DNA of 64,000 bases from Elysia crispata (GCA_033675545.1 JAWDGP010007405.1:267501-331500), one strand, 5' to 3'; positions 19,010 through 32,990 are shown, counted from the first letter of the stretch. Translations and numbers: made by a program. Notes: generated by a model from the letters alone, not told the origin.

Positions 19010-22000
19010 TTCTTATAGACACAATTGTCATGGAGCATCAGAAGACCATATCAGTAAACTGAAGCAATTGAGTAGTGTGAGACCAGCAAGCAAAGGGTGT
19101 GAGAAACCTAGAGCTGTGACAGACTTCCAGAAAGATATTCTCATCACACTGCACATCAATATTGTCGAAGATATAGTCAATAAACACCCACCATCAATTT
19201 GTTATGGTTGGGCTTCATGTATTGGGAATATAGAATGTAACGGCAGTGAAGTAACAATTCACAGAGCTATTGAAAAAGAAAGACAGACTTGTGTCATATG
19301 GATAGCATATAAATAATACTTTTCTAACTGCTGAACAGTGTTCTTATTGTGCTCATTATGATTCTTACCCTGTAGGCTTGAAAAAGTCTCAGAAACTAGA
19401 AAAAGCTGTGCCTTGTTCTACTGAAGAAGATAGTAAAGAAAGAGAGGACTCAGGTTCACAGCAATCAGATTTATTCACAAGTAGAGAAAGTGGATTAACA
19501 AAAGAAACTTTAGAGAGGGAGGTGTTACTGTTAGAGAATACAGAAGATTAGAATCAAATGAATAAAATGGTATTAACGATGGTGCTTCTTATAGCAAAGA
19601 TAAAAATAGACAGCCTGAGAAGTCTATAAGTCAGTCCTTATCCTTTAATGTACGCAGTAAAATTGAACCACTGCCGCTAGCGCAATCAAATCCACGCAAA
19701 TCACGCACACACATACTGATTCAGCAACAGGTCCATTAAAACTCCAAGTAAAAACAAAACATTCACTGAACGCTCAGCATCACATTCATTGTAGGGAAAC
19801 TTGTTATCCATGCGTGAAATGACAAATAAGGGGATACAATGCATAAGCCACTCACTCATAAAGAGGAGGAACTGGTGACACATCTCATTATGAGAATAAT
19901 AAATACATCAGAAGACAGAAATACTGTGAGACTTATGACAAAAGGTCAGTCTCTAGTTCTGCAAAAACTTGTATTGGTAAGGAAACTCTCTTATATTGTC
20001 AACTCACTATTGAGGAAGAAAAGAGCTAAGCAGCTAGAGAAATCCCCACAACTGGTATCCGGAAAGACAGAATCTGACATCCTCTTGCAAAAAGCATCAG
20101 AGCTTAAGAGAATAAAACCTAAAGCAAAGAGAAAATTGAATTCCATGCTAGGTTTGATAAGAAGAGAATTTAGTGCTCAGGAGACATTTGCCATGAAGGA
20201 AACCATGAATATAACGTACCACCAACTTAGACTACAGACTGGTTATAAAATGACAAAACGAACATATCTCCCCGACAAAAATGCCTTTAGGGCTGTCCAC
20301 AAAAATATTTCAGCTGGAAATATTCAAATAAAGTTGAAAGCATTTGAGGAAAGCAAGAGTGATAAAGTATATGAGAGAGAGAGAGAGGTGGCTTGTAAAG
20401 ACTTGCCTGCTTCTGTCGTCAACATATTAAAGAAACAAGAAAAAAGTGGAACTTAAGATTGGCATGATAACACCATACCTGAGGGTGAGATATGGGTGAA
20501 AATAGGAGGGGATCATGGCAAAAGCAGTTTTGAAATGGCCCTGCAAATATGCAATGTTTTAAAACCAACTTCAAAATCAAACACAAATTTGATAGCAATG
20601 GCCAAGACCCAGCAAAGAACATTGAATCATTATGGTTGAATTAAAACCACAGGTTGACAGGTTGAATTCTTTGTATTGGAAAAAGAAAAGAATTAAAGTT
20701 TTCATCTTTGGTAACTATTGGCTCCTGGCTAAGCTGTGCTGAGTATCAAGACCTTCTGGGTTCCATCGGTGTTTGTGGTGCCAGAAAGATAAACAAAACA
20801 AATACAATCACAAGAAGCTGGAAGTGTACAGGAAAGATCTTGGCCGTCCCTTGGAGAAAATTAAAATAACTTTTTGCTTAGTGGAGGCGACATAAAGAAT
20901 GTTATATAGTATTTCAACGTTATCCATCCACCAATGCTAGGCATAGATATTCACCAAGTTTCTCCTCCATATTTACACATTCTTCTTGGTCTTGTAGTCT
21001 TCTTCTTCTTCTTCTTCTTCTTCTTCTTCCCCGTTCGTCAAATGGTCTCTCCACTCTTCACAATAAAGGTAGCAGTGCGTTGCAGGTCCTCCAGGCTGCC
21101 GTAGAGTTTCTGGCTCATGGGTGTTGGGTCTGGCCAGATCTGCTTTCGTAGCGACTCGTGGTTTGGGCAGAAGTGAAGGAGATGTCTTGTAGTGAAGCAT
21201 CACAAACTTTTGAATGTGAAAGCTATTGACATATATTAGGAAATAGCTGAGGAAAGAGCCAGATTAGCAGGAGAGATTGAAACTTACGAGAAATATGGAC
21301 AACGTTGGGAAGAATCCATGACGCTTAAAGGGAATAAACAGTATCTGAAAATATGTGCTTTCTTCTGCACAGAGAAAAGAAAAAAGAAAATCTGAAAAAA
21401 AAGTCTAGAAAGAGCTGAATGTATGTTACGGGACATAAAAGAAAACAAAAACAAGACTCGAGGGCCTGTAATGAAAGCTGTGCAATCCATGCTGGATAGA
21501 TAAACACAATATTGTCAAACAAGCCGATCACGGTGGAAATTTTATCGGCAACCACTGCCACCGTTATCTTGTCCAATATACAAAGAATTGACAAAAGAAG
21601 TAATCTACACTGTTGCAAAAAATACACTCCAATATCAAACAATAGTGCATGCATTTAGGGTAGAAAGTAAATATAAGCTGAATGAAGACTTCAGGAATGT
21701 CCATATAGCCCTCTCACATGCCCGCCCAGTTACACAAGATGACATAAATGAGGCAGAACTGGCAGTGAAGCAGTACATGACAACTTAGAGATGGACATTC
21801 CCAAACAGCCTCACCCCTAAGCATCAAATTATTGAGATACACTGCCTAGATTTCCTGAATAAAATTCAACTTTGAATTAGCATTTCATGGAGAACAAAGT
21901 GGGTAAAAACTGCATTCGACTACAGCAAAGATAGAGAGGAGAACTACAAGTATTCGGAAAGAAAGTAAGAAAATGACTTACATAATGGAAACATCTACCT

Positions 22001-22080
22001 TACAAACTGTGCCACAACTTACAAGGCTTGTGCCTCTGCCGAAAAAAAGGAGAAAGAGATCAAATTATAATTCACGACAG
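19010..22080 (+). mobile_element. Decayed DNA transposon, copy 2 (DDE transposase)
   Basis: Same family and orientation as the copy at 13340-16440. The N-terminal block near 19126 (DFQKDILITLHINI) matches FPKDILILCHVNI of copy 1. A 205-codon open stretch at 19839-20456 is rich in Lys/Arg and may be the DNA-binding or linker region. The catalytic blocks follow: GGDHG near 20506-20520, FGNYW near 20706 (Asp replaced by Asn), HRCLWC near 20763-20783 in another frame, SPPYLHILLGL near 20960, an H-x-x-H stretch near 21550 (GNHCHRYL), and HGEQ at 21886. Several stops and frameshifts separate the blocks, so the copy is dead. A (TTC)n run at 20998-21029 with unrelated sequence up to about 21200 appears to interrupt it. 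Confidence 0.7.
20998..21029. repeat. (TTC)n microsatellite inside transposon copy 2
   Basis: About ten TTC triplets. The following 170 bp do not match the transposase reading and look like an insertion. The minus-strand poly-Glu translation is an artefact. Confidence 0.8.
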
Positions 22081-25000
22081 TAGTAAAATGATTGCATGAA
22101 GACAAACTATTCCTCTGGTTTAATTCTATTCATCTAATTTGTTAGAAAACTATCCCTGTTACTCGTGGGTGATATAATTTGCCAATTCAGTGGAGATATC
22201 AAGCAATCCTCCCCAATATACATGCCCGTTTTCAAGAAACAAGAAACACTCCAGTCCAGTTACCCTGAGTCTCCATTAACTGTTAGCTCTCTGGATAACC
22301 AGATGGATTATAGGTCCCGCAGCAGTGCAGCCCCTTTTTAGGCGTTAGTAATTTTTATGGCTTTTGTTTCCTCACATGATGCTCTCTCTATTCACAAAGT
22401 TTTCGGCCGACTCTATGATGCAAGAAGAAAGTTATATTCATTTAAAAATAGGTCAAAATTTTAAGAAACTTTCATTAAAATAGCCTACAAACTTAAGAAT
22501 CATGCGATTTAATGGACAAGCTTAATTAAACATGATTTGCACCATAACAAACTTATTAAATATTGATACTATGTAACATTCTTGAGCTTTGAATTTGAAC
22601 TTTCCAGTTTTCTCCTTCAATACAATTTCCCTATTGAAAACTATAAAACCATTACCTTTTTATTACTTGACTCAGTCAATACTTTTCTCTTTTGAAGGCA
22701 ATACACTAGCTGTTCCTGCTGCCTTGCCATGGCTGGGATCTGAGGTGTCTGCTTTATTGTACTGCTGTTGCAAGTTTCATTCCACAAAAGCACATGCAAG
22801 TACTACAAAAAAAGTAACATAAGGGTACAAGTCATCTGATTTTATTATACTTGTTTCTAGTATAACACATTAATCAATATTCAAAAAGCAGGTATATCAA
22901 AATTCTTGGAAGTACTAGTGAAATCTTTTTGGTTTTAACATACTATGATTAAGCAATTGAATACATCTAAAGGGGAAAAAAGTTTTATGCTTTCAGTTAT
23001 TTTGGTCTAAATAGTTATGTCTTTACTATATCAGCATAAAAAATCTGTTTGAGCTGAAAAGTTGTAAAATAATGCAAAATAAAACAATTTTTTATTTTTG
23101 AACTATTTCTTAAATAATCTAAAAATATCCTATTTTGCTCTGATCCAACCTTCTTCACTAGGTTTTGGCATCTCTTTAGGCTGTAAAACATCCCACACAA
23201 CTGAGCAAGTTTCTGTTGTGATCCTTCTAACTAAAGTATTGCTCGCTCAAAAATGGAAAGACAAGGATGGACGATTCTCTCCTGATGTATCTGTTGAAAC
23301 GATGGATTGAACTGTTCATCGTTTTTCTTTCTTTTAACTTTTTTTTTTGCAGCAGATTAAATTGCAAGAAGAAAATAGACCGGTGTAAGGGACTGCTTTA
23401 AAAAGTCCCACGAGCAACATACATTTAAGTCAGAAGCAACTGCTGAAAAAAAAAATGTATTATCATGACCTCATTTTATTTCTGCCTCCCCATCTTTCAG
23501 ACCAGAAAACCTGCTCAAATTTGTCCTAGTCTGACAGTGAAGATGCATATATGTAAATATGTATGTATATACACATACATATAATGGTGATAAATTCTAA
23601 ATTCAATCTAAATCCCACATAATTATATTGTTTTACCATAAACCTCCTGAAATGATGCTGATAATGAAAAGTAATGCTACATCTGGATTCTCAGATATGT
23701 GTTATTCTTGACTATTAATTGTAAAAAAAAAAAAATCAAAAGATATCCTTAATCTTTCACTAAAAAAAAATTAAGAGCACTCAATAACGTCTACATTCTT
23801 TTTAATCAGAGCAACAAAAGAAGTTACAACCTTTTCACATCCATTTTATTTTGCAGTGCGCACGCTGTTATCTGGCAAATGGCAATAAAAGTGACATACC
23901 CGAAACTGGTGCAATAAAGTATTACATCCAGGTTGCATACATTTCTAGTTTATATCAGTGTTAAAAAAATTGCTGAAATGAATACTGAAGAGGATTCATC
24001 GAATTGTCACTTAAACTCAGCAACTGTTGCAATACTTCAGGTCTGATTGTGGATGCATTAAACTTTCTAACCTGCCATGTCTTTTCAAAGATTGTCTTTG
24101 CTTCAATAATAATGTAGCCTACACATAGCTGCCAACTTTTGAAAAGGCAAATACAGCTTTTTAGCAAGATAAATAAGTTTAGTCACTGCAAACAAAGTAG
24201 ATGATGTGCAGTTATCAATATTGACTTATAAACACAATCTAAAATGTTTAGAATGTAAAGTACATATTGAGAAAAAATTTTTTTTTAATTTTAAAAACCA
24301 AACTTCCCTCCTGATAAAACTACAATTTTGTTTGAAACTATAATTTTGTTTGCAGGTTACAAACATGTGAGGTCATTTAAACTGTCATTTGCTATAAAAG
24401 TTTGTGAGAACTTGTTTCAAGATACCCTTAGGGTGTCATGGTGTTTTATAATACAATCTGTTATAAGCAGGTGGAGGAAGAAAATGTGAATGAGAAAGAG
24501 TAAGCAGAAACCCCAACCAAGATCGGAAAAGGGGAAGAACCAATGAAAATGAAGATCAAGTTCAAAATTGTTCACATGAAAAAAAAAGAAAACAAACTTG
24601 AAAGAATAAGACACCAAAACTGCCTTAGGTCAAGCTTGGTAAGATAAAGGAAAATATGAACAAATCTTGTGATACCTTTTCACTGTAACACAGGAAAATT
24701 TTTTTACCAAAAGAGAATAGACAGGTATTCTATGTCTGAGAGAGGATACTTGGCAATCTATGCTCCTTTCTAAAACTGTGATAAAAGCCAGAAAAAAAAA
24801 GTTCTTACAAAGCAGGTCTTTGATCATTAACTGGAATATGCAAAAGAAAATGACACTTTCAAGCACAGATGGATTCAACTTTCAAGAGGACAAATCCATC
24901 CAAGTAGAAGCATTCTTCTTTCAAGGTACAACAAATTTATTCCTTCAGTTTTTTTGGGCTTTTTTGAGTTTCAGAAGAGTATAATAGGTTGGTTTTTTTT

Positions 25001-26499
25001 TTTACCTACTCAATGTTTGTGTGAGAGTTGTGCGGTTGTGATGTTATAAATGATTTTTAGACAAGAGAAACTGACCAGTGATCCTGAGTGGAGTAGGAGA
25101 GGAATGTGTAAGATGCTCACATATTTGGTTATTTTTTTGTTTTTTATTTGGTCTTTTTCTAATCAAGATATGTCATCTGGACAAATTGCAGAGGGTGTTC
25201 CAACTTCAGATGTTCACTCCACAGTTGAACATTTGTGTAGAGACCTCGAGTGTGACATGATGAGCAGAAGCCTGACTCGATATTGATCAAGATTTTCAAT
25301 CAAAGAAAGTCTGGAAATATGATAACAGTGGTTCTTGGATTTCAAAGAAAACCAACCAAACCACCAGTAACCCATGTCTCCTCAAGCAAGCTTGTCAAAA
25401 TGCAAGAGAAAAGTATGGAGATTGAAAGGATTATTCATGAATATCTTAGTTTACCAGTTCAACTTTGAATATTCAGAGATTTGAGAGAAAATGAGCATAG
25501 GATCTTGCCTGATACACCCTTACCTGCCAGGTGAGGGAAAGAATAGGATCATCTTGAAACATGCAAGAAATTTTTCTATTTTTGTTTGTTGAGCAAATAC
25601 TAACTCTGCTGTTAAAACTTTTTAACTTAAATTTTCCCCTAACTTTGATTATTTGGCTCAAGACTGGCTTCGCAAAAAAAAATAACCCAGGTTTGTCGAA
25701 CCTAACGTTACGACGGTGTCCTGGGGACCACTTAAAAGGAGTATCTGAAAAAAACGGAAGGAATGGCCAACACATGCATCTTGTGGACTTGCATTTTATT
25801 TTGGAGTTTCTAAGGGGAATTGGTATCATCTGAAAGGTATATTCATTACACAATAGTTTGCGTTCAACAAAACCAAACTGAGCTTGCGTAGAGAAACAAT
25901 TATTACAATGGTGCTTTGCAACAGAGGAGGTCATTCAAAGAGAGAACTCGAAGCAAACGGGCGGTCTATAAACTTGAATGTTAGTTTTTAAAACTTGTAG
26001 AATTGGTGTCTCATGCAAGACATTTTTAACACAAGAATAGATTGCATTAGACAAAACTGAAAGTGATCTTAATGAGACCAAACGACTCTTGGTGGAAAGT
26101 TACAAGCTAGTAAGTAGCCATAAAAACTTCTAAAGGACTATTCCTACAGTGGATATGTTAAATTCTTGTCACTAATACATCTTCTAAATTGGAAGAGAAT
26201 ATTAAAATAACTGTAAAAATGGTATTGAAAAACTTTTCAACAGCAAAAGTTCTCCATCTAGGATGCTGGACTTTTTTTTTTTTAAATAAACTTGTTATTT
26301 TACTAAATGATGAAATAGAGTGATGATCTTCAAATTTCTCACAAGCCTATAATCAACTCCACATAATTTTTCTCACTTTAGGTTGAAATAGGAGTGTCAT
26401 TGAAAGAATTAATTGTCACCTGCAAAGTAAGGAAGCAGAACTAAGTGGTCTTGCCGCATGTCTAGCAAAAGACATTAAAAAAAGTTGTTTTTTTTACCT
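22081..26499. other. Intergenic, no gene recognised
   Basis: AT-rich sequence with scattered short frames on both strands (for example 25050-25286 and the overlapping 25473-25934 minus and 25561-25833 plus). None shows a domain, signal peptide or convincing splice context. Confidence 0.4.
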
Positions 26500-27100
26500 T
26501 CTACAGAGACTGGGCAAATTACATTTTCAAGTTTCTCTGTAGAGGATCAACCAGTGTAGGACACAATTGATTCTCTATACAAAGTTGTTTTTTTTCCAAT
26601 GATTCAGAACCCAATGGAATTATTTTACCATATTATGTAATGCTTCAATGGTCGCTTTATCGTTTATTCTTATCAACAAAATACAAGAAAATGTTTTTGT
26701 TTGTTTTTTAACACAGACTGCAACTATTCAGAAGAACAAAATTTGGTACCCAAAAGGTAAGTTTTCCTTGAACCAGACCTCCAAAGAAGTATCGTGGAGG
26801 GAACATGCACATACCATTACTTTGACAACTACTTGGCCAGTACTGGTCAAGCCAAAGCAGCCTTCTGCTGCAGTACAGTCTGACTCTGGCGAGAAGAGGC
26901 GGGCTGGTGGGGCTCAGCCATGCCAACATCAAGATGGCAGAAGGAGAGATCCAGACGATGACAAAAGGAGAGCTTGCCACCATGTACTACACTATCAAGT
27001 ACTTTTCCTCTCCACCAACAGCCCTGCATCTCACAGTTGTATTTTCTTTTAATCAACTGTAAAGCTTTCAGCAATAATGGTAAACATATTATAAAACAAA

Positions 27101-27174
27101 GATTGGAAATCACACAAAAAAAGGTTTTGGCTACCACAAGGAAACATGGCTAAGAAATGAGGTGATACACTTTT
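27101..27174 (+). pseudogene. FReD exon piece
   Basis: Reads D-W-K-S-H-K-K, then after a one-base shift GFGYHKETWLRNEVIHF and a stop. Compare the family core Y-K-x-G-F-G ... F-W-L-G-N-E-x-I-H. Confidence 0.5.
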
Positions 27175-27270
27175 GAGGTACACTTTATCTTCTGTCATAT
27201 AAACATTGTTTCTTTATAATTATATCCTCTTTTGGAACCAGGTCCAGGAATATTTTTTTTTTATAAAACA

Positions 27271-27376
27271 GACTGAAAATCTTACAAGAAAGGTTTCATG
27301 AACCTGAAAATGACTTTTGGCTGGGCAATGTAGCCATTGCCTTTGTAAGTGAATCAAAAGCTGCAACTTTTGATTG
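27271..27376 (+). pseudogene. FReD exon piece
   Basis: Reads D-stop-K-S-Y-K-K-G-F, then in a second frame NDFWLGNVAIAFVSES, a clear match to the D/E-F-W-L-G-N-E-x-I block of fibrinogen-like domains. The Trp of D-W has become a stop. Confidence 0.55.
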
Positions 27377-27813
27377 AAAGATTTTCTTCTGCATTTGCTA
27401 ACGAAGGTTACAATGGCATTGCAAGTAGCCATTGCCTTTATATGTGAATCAAAAGCTGTAACTATTGCTTTGAAATACTAACTTCTGCATTTTCTATTGA
27501 TTAGCCTCAAAAACTTCATGTCTATTTCACAGGGAGGTTACAATGACATTGCACTTAGCTATTGACTTTGCATGTGAATCAAAAGCAGGAACTTTTGAAT
27601 ATCTAACCTATTTGCCTCTTCATTGGCTAAGATTTTGTCAACCCACACTGCAGATCAGTCTAAAAGTTTGATCACTTTGCGCTTCGAAAGTAATTTTGAT
27701 TCAGCCAGTAGTTCAGTCTGTTGCATTCAGTTCTTTCTCAGTCAATTGCTATAGACTCTATGAAAAATCTAGATTTGGATCCTGAATGTCTCCACATCAA
27801 AACTCATGGTATA

Positions 27814-27815
<2 letters not shown>

Positions 27816-27880
<65 letters not shown>

Positions 27881-27882
27881 TA
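27816..27882. repeat. (TTA)n microsatellite
   Basis: Over twenty ATT/TTA triplets with two late substitutions. Poly-Leu and poly-Ile translations are artefacts. Confidence 0.95.
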
Positions 27883-28966
27883 TCATATGTATATACCTTC
27901 CTTTCATTTCTGCAAGTAGTAGGAACTATTTGAAAATCTCAGAAGAATGGTTTTGGAAACCGCAGGGGACTTAAAGCTAAGAAATGAGGTGATACACTTT
28001 GAATTTTCACTTTATCTTCTTATACACATTGTTTCTTTATGTATACTCTCCTGGATCCAGACCCAAGAGTATTTTTTTTTCTAAAACTGAGATTGAGACT
28101 CGTACAAGAAATGTTTCAGGATCCTGGACATGACTTTTGTCTGGGTATTGAAGTACTACTCTCAGGAATTTCACTTTATCTTTTTTCATAACTTATTACT
28201 TCAGCATCGTCAACAAGATTGCTTGGAATGATCAATGATTGGTGGACACAGTCACACAAATGATTTTCTTAGTAAGAGGTTACTGCACAAAGTTATTACA
28301 AATGCTTACAGAAACAAACGACAATACATTTGATTTCCTCAATGCTGATCTGACTTGTGGCTCAGAAATGTTAAACACTTGGGGATTTCACGTTTTTCTC
28401 TTCTATGTAAATATTATCCTCTCATCTTCTTTCATTATACCAGACACCAAAAGAATTTCTTTTCTGTTCTTTACAACCAAGACTGGAAATCTCACAAGAA
28501 AGGTTTCGGGAGTCATGTGGTGACTTTTTGTTGAGCCATCAGGTAGTCTGTTAAAAAATTCATTCACTGATAATCAGCCTGTGGGAGAACATTTGACTCT
28601 CAATGCAAATAAGATAAAGATTTCCTTTTTTAACTTATTCAATACTAACTGACAAATATAGGTATTAAAAATAAATGTGTTTATATACAGCTTAAGTGTG
28701 AACTTTATCTGCTCTTTGTTTTCTTCAACTAGATCCAAGATTAGGGATCTAACAAGAAACTTTTGGTGATTTATATTGCGACTGACACTTGGAAATGATG
28801 CATTTTTGTTCTTAGAACTAGAAGCAGGAAGAAATTTCAGAGTGTTGACTTGGCTATGAATATGTGATACATTTAGGAATTTCATCTTCTCATCTTCCAT
28901 AAATGTATATATTCCATGTCTGTTCCTTGCAACAGACCAAGGTCACAGTTTTTCTTCTTTAACACA

Positions 28967-29075
28967 GACAGGGCTGAATATAAAAAGGGATTTGGTACTC
29001 AAACGGTGACTTTTGGTTAGGCAATGAGGTAGTCCATATAAGAGTTTCTCTGCTGAGGATCAACCAGTGGTGAAC
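28967..29075 (+). pseudogene. Best-preserved FReD exon piece
   Basis: A CACAG acceptor-like end is followed by D-R-A-E-Y-K-K-G-F-G, and after one frame change NGDFWLGNEVVHIRVSLL. This is the most complete match to the family block in the array. The following GAGGATCAACCAGTGG marker is shared with the other higher-order copies. Confidence 0.6.
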
Positions 29076-30224
29076 ACAACTGATTCTCTGTACAAAGTTT
29101 TCTTTCAATGATTCAAAACCTATTGCAATTTCTTTACAGAATTATGTTTAAATAATGCTTTATCTTTTATCTTATCAACTAAGTAAAAGAAAATGTTTTG
29201 GCTTTTTTTTCTTTTTTTTTGACTGCAAATATTGCAGAAGAGGTTTGTGGTAACCTAAAAGTAACTTAGGCTCAGTAATGATGCAATCTTTACCTTGCAC
29301 TAGATCCCCATAGAAATATCAGGGAGGGAACATGCATATACTGGTACTTTGACAACTACTTGGCCAGTACTGGTCTAGCCGAAGAATTGCTGCAGCACAG
29401 TCTGACTGGCAAAGCGAGGAGGGTCAGTGGAGCTCAGCCATGGCAAAACCAAGATGGTTGAGTGAGCGATCCAGATGATGACAAATGGGTAACTTGCCAT
29501 CACGTATTGGATCAAGTTTCTGTACTCTCCACCACCAGTCCAGCTTTTCACAGTTATATTTTATTTAAATTATCTGTCTAATTTTCAGCAAAGACAAACA
29601 ATGGTAAAGATATTAAACAAAGATTGGAAATCTCATAAAAAAATTTTTTTTGAAAACCAAAAGGGAACTTATGGCTAAGAAATCAAGTGATGCACTTAAA
29701 TTTCACTTTCATTCTTATACATAAACATTGTTCAGTTTTATCTTCTCCTGGAACCAGATCCAGGAAGATTTTTTTTCTCATAAAAATGAGACTGAAAATC
29801 TTACAAGAAAGGCTTTGGTGAACTTCATAGTGACTTTTGGCTGGGCAAAGTAGTACACTCAGGAAATTCACTTTCTTTCATAAATTATTTCTTCAGAGTT
29901 GCCAACAACATTGCTTGGAATGTTCAAACACTAAAAAATTGATGAGTGGTGGATGCAAAAGATTGTTCCATATCATTATGGAAACAAAATAATACATATA
30001 TCTGACTTCCTCTATCCTGACAAACTTATGGCTCACATACAAAAACACAGACAGTCCAAGTACAGAAAGTCGGTGAAATTTGCATTTCTACAGACTAGCT
30101 AAAAATAGCTGGGACTTTCAATCCATATGGAACTGAATGCAAAAAATTGGTTGAAATATTTTAGGACCAAGACAAAATGACAAGCTTACCGTAGTTATAT
30201 TTTTGTTGTAATTGGTTGACACAG

Positions 30225-30455
30225 TGGTGTCTCTAGACATGAGACTAAAGAAACCTGGGATATTTTGTTGCAAGTGCACATATCCTTTCATGTTTATAAA
30301 TTTCTCTTTTTCCAGTGCTCATGTCATTGACACTCAGAATGTCGGCTGACAACACAGAAGTATGTGTGGGCCAGTATTTTTGGCCGCAATAGCAAAATGA
30401 TAAGAGAAAAACAATGAAAAGCTATTGATAGGAAAATCTAGTAAAAGTGTCAAAT
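30225..30455 (+). repeat. Partial second copy of the start of the element at 42265
   Basis: About 230 bp that align by eye with 42265-42515, sharing AACACAGAAGTA(T) and GTGGGCCAGTATTT and the run before it. It sits inside the FReD array. Confidence 0.45.
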
Positions 30456-32080
30456 TTGGTAATTCCAGGCTCAAAGGAAGTTTTAGGTTTAAGGAACTTT
30501 TATACACACATGACTGAGAAATATTTCAGTATTACAAACTTAAGAAAGTAGGAAGTGGATGAAGCAGTTGAGCAGGTGATTAAAGATGAAGTGGGATATA
30601 AGCAGATGGCAGGAAATGTAGCTATTGTAGAGCAGAGGGCAGGGTATATAGCTGTTGATAAGAGATGGCTCGAGAGACCAGGATCCTAGTCTTCTGAGAC
30701 TTACGTCCTACAATGCCACTGAAGATCATCAAAAGGAGGTGTGTACTTCGACAGAAGTTGGAAATCTTGCAAGAAAGGCTTGTGACTCCTGGCTCAGAAA
30801 TGAGATAGTGCCCTTAAGAATTTCTCTTTCTTTTCTTCCACATAAAGATTATTTCTTTATATCCTCTCCTGGAACCAGACCCAGGTATATTTTTGAGTGA
30901 AATTCTTACAAGAAAGGTTTCAGGAACATTAACATGACTTTTGGCTGGACAATGAGGTAGTCCATTTAGGAAATCCCCGAGTGTGCATCGACCAGGGTTG
31001 GACAAAATCATACCTCTACACAGAGATTTTTTTTCCAGCTTATATTATTCAAAACACATTGCAACATATCAGTAAAAATATAAATATAAATGTATTTTAT
31101 ACGTATATAAAGTATGAGCTTTGTCACTTATCCGTTTTCTTCCACCAGATCCAGGAAAATCTTTTTGTTTGGTTTGTTGTTTCTTTTCAACCAAGACCAG
31201 GAATCTAACAAGAAATTTTTGGTGTGACTCGCATATGATGCATGTTTTTTTCTAGACCTAGGCACAGGAAGAAAATCCATGCACATACTTCCAACAACTT
31301 GTAAAGTACAAGTTTCCTCTTCAGCAATGCCTGCTTTGTCAGACGCACAGTCCAGCTGAGGAGGAGAGGTGAGCCAGCCAAGCTCAGCCATATCAACAAC
31401 AACAAGATGGTTGCAGGAAACATGCAAAAGATGGCAAAGGGGCCGCTTATGTCAACAAACTGGAACATTAAAAGATAGGTATCTGCCCCCTATACTAGTG
31501 ATGGGCTTCTCTACAAGGCTATTCTTCTTATAATTAATTTGCAAGGACTAGCAAAGGGCCACATGATCTACAGAGACTTGAAATGTTACAAGAACGGTTT
31601 GGGGAAGCTAATGTTGACTTTTGGCTTGGCCATGATGTGATACTTTAAGGAATTTTACCTTCCATTTTCCATAAATATAATAAATTACTTTTTCATAGCC
31701 TCTCCTTGCAATAGACCCAGGCCAACATGTTTTTTTTTTTACTGAGGCTGGAAAGATTACATGAGTAGATTTTTGTCCCTGGAGGTGACTTAGGCTTGGC
31801 AATGATGTACTCCTTACGGTAGTTTCTCTGCTGAGGATCAACCAGTGGTGGATACAACTCATTCTCTTGATAAGGGCAACAACCAGCTTTATCAACATTT
31901 GGTCAAATAGCAGTATCGATTTTATTTTTTTTACTCTATCAAGGTTAAGTGAGATCATAACTGTAGATTTTGAAAACATTTGCAGATTTAAGCTATCTGT
32001 GAATCTTTGAACAGCAAATGTCTTGATGAAATTTCAGGTTTGGCATAGATGCCCAAAGCATTTTTTTGCTGGACAAAAAA

Positions 32081-32551
32081 AGACTTGTCTACTTCCAAAA
32101 TTTGAAAATCTGTAACAAACAATTTGTTGTGTAACAAATGACAAAAGTCTGTAACACCCTGCTAACAGAAAAAAAAAGACCCAAACCATTTTTCTGGGGC
32201 CAGCCTTTCCTGATTGAATGGGGCCAACATGGCAACCCTGCTACTAGGGTTAAAGCCTCACTTTGGCCATAGGCCTTATTACCAAAGAGCCTTTTAACAG
32301 GCAGAACAAAACGGAGGGAAACCAAAGATAGAAATGAAAGAAAGAATTTAAATTCAAATTCTCAACTTCCATGTCTCAGTTAAGAATCTCAATGGAAGGA
32401 TTTTCTTTGTTCTGTTTCGTTGGTTGTTTTTTTTTTAATGTGTAAAAAGTAGATCTTATTGAAACAAAAATTTGTAACATCAATCGTTTTTCTGTAATGG
32501 GTGTATTTTTTCCGTAACGTTTACAGATTTTTCGTTACGGTGGGCAAGTCT
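32081..32551. mobile_element. MITE-like insertion in the FReD array
   Basis: Ends are AGACTTGTCTAC on the left and, as complement of the right end, AGACTTGCCCAC; both are followed inward by AAAATCTGTAA. A perfect short hairpin (CCGTAACG at 32512-32519, CGTTACGG at 32533-32540) lies in the right end. The related block near 40880-40920 lacks the insert, giving an apparent empty site between AAAGCAT and GCTTTGAG. About 470 bp, no transposase; family unknown. Confidence 0.45.
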
Positions 32552-32869
32552 GCATTGATGCTTTGAGCTGACCATAGCCATTTTCAAGATGGTGAAGGGG
32601 GTGGAGTGGGGCCCAGAGAAGGCATCTAAATGATGACCACTGTCTCTGGATGCCGTATGAATGGCCACACAATCATCATAGGAAGCCAAGAAAGATGCCT
32701 AGAGGTTGATCCAGGCAGAAGGCTGATAACCTGAAAGTGATGTCACCTTGATAATATTGCCACATTGCATTTCTAGCAGAGGCATATACGAGTGTACAAG
32801 GCGGGTCAAGGGAGGCCCTGGCTATGCCACCAGGACTCTCAAGATCAGCAAAAGGCAACATATTCTTTT

Positions 32870-32990
32870 AAAGAGATTGGACATCTTATAAGAAAGGTTT
32901 TGGTTCTTCTACAGAGATTGGAAATCACATAAGAAAGGTTTCAGTAACCTCAAGGTGACTTCCATCTGAGAAATGAGGTATAAATATTGC
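32870..32990 (+). pseudogene. Two FReD exon pieces fused head to tail
   Basis: RDWTSYKKGFGSS runs straight into a second acceptor-like TTCTTCTACAG and a new D-W-K-S-H-K-K-G-F-S-N-L reading. The same fused arrangement recurs near 41101-41200, which shows that the two loci come from one duplication. Confidence 0.5.

Noticed and set aside
25473-25934. 153-codon minus-strand frame
   Set aside because: Composition and lack of any domain or splice context look random; a plus frame of 90 codons overlaps it.
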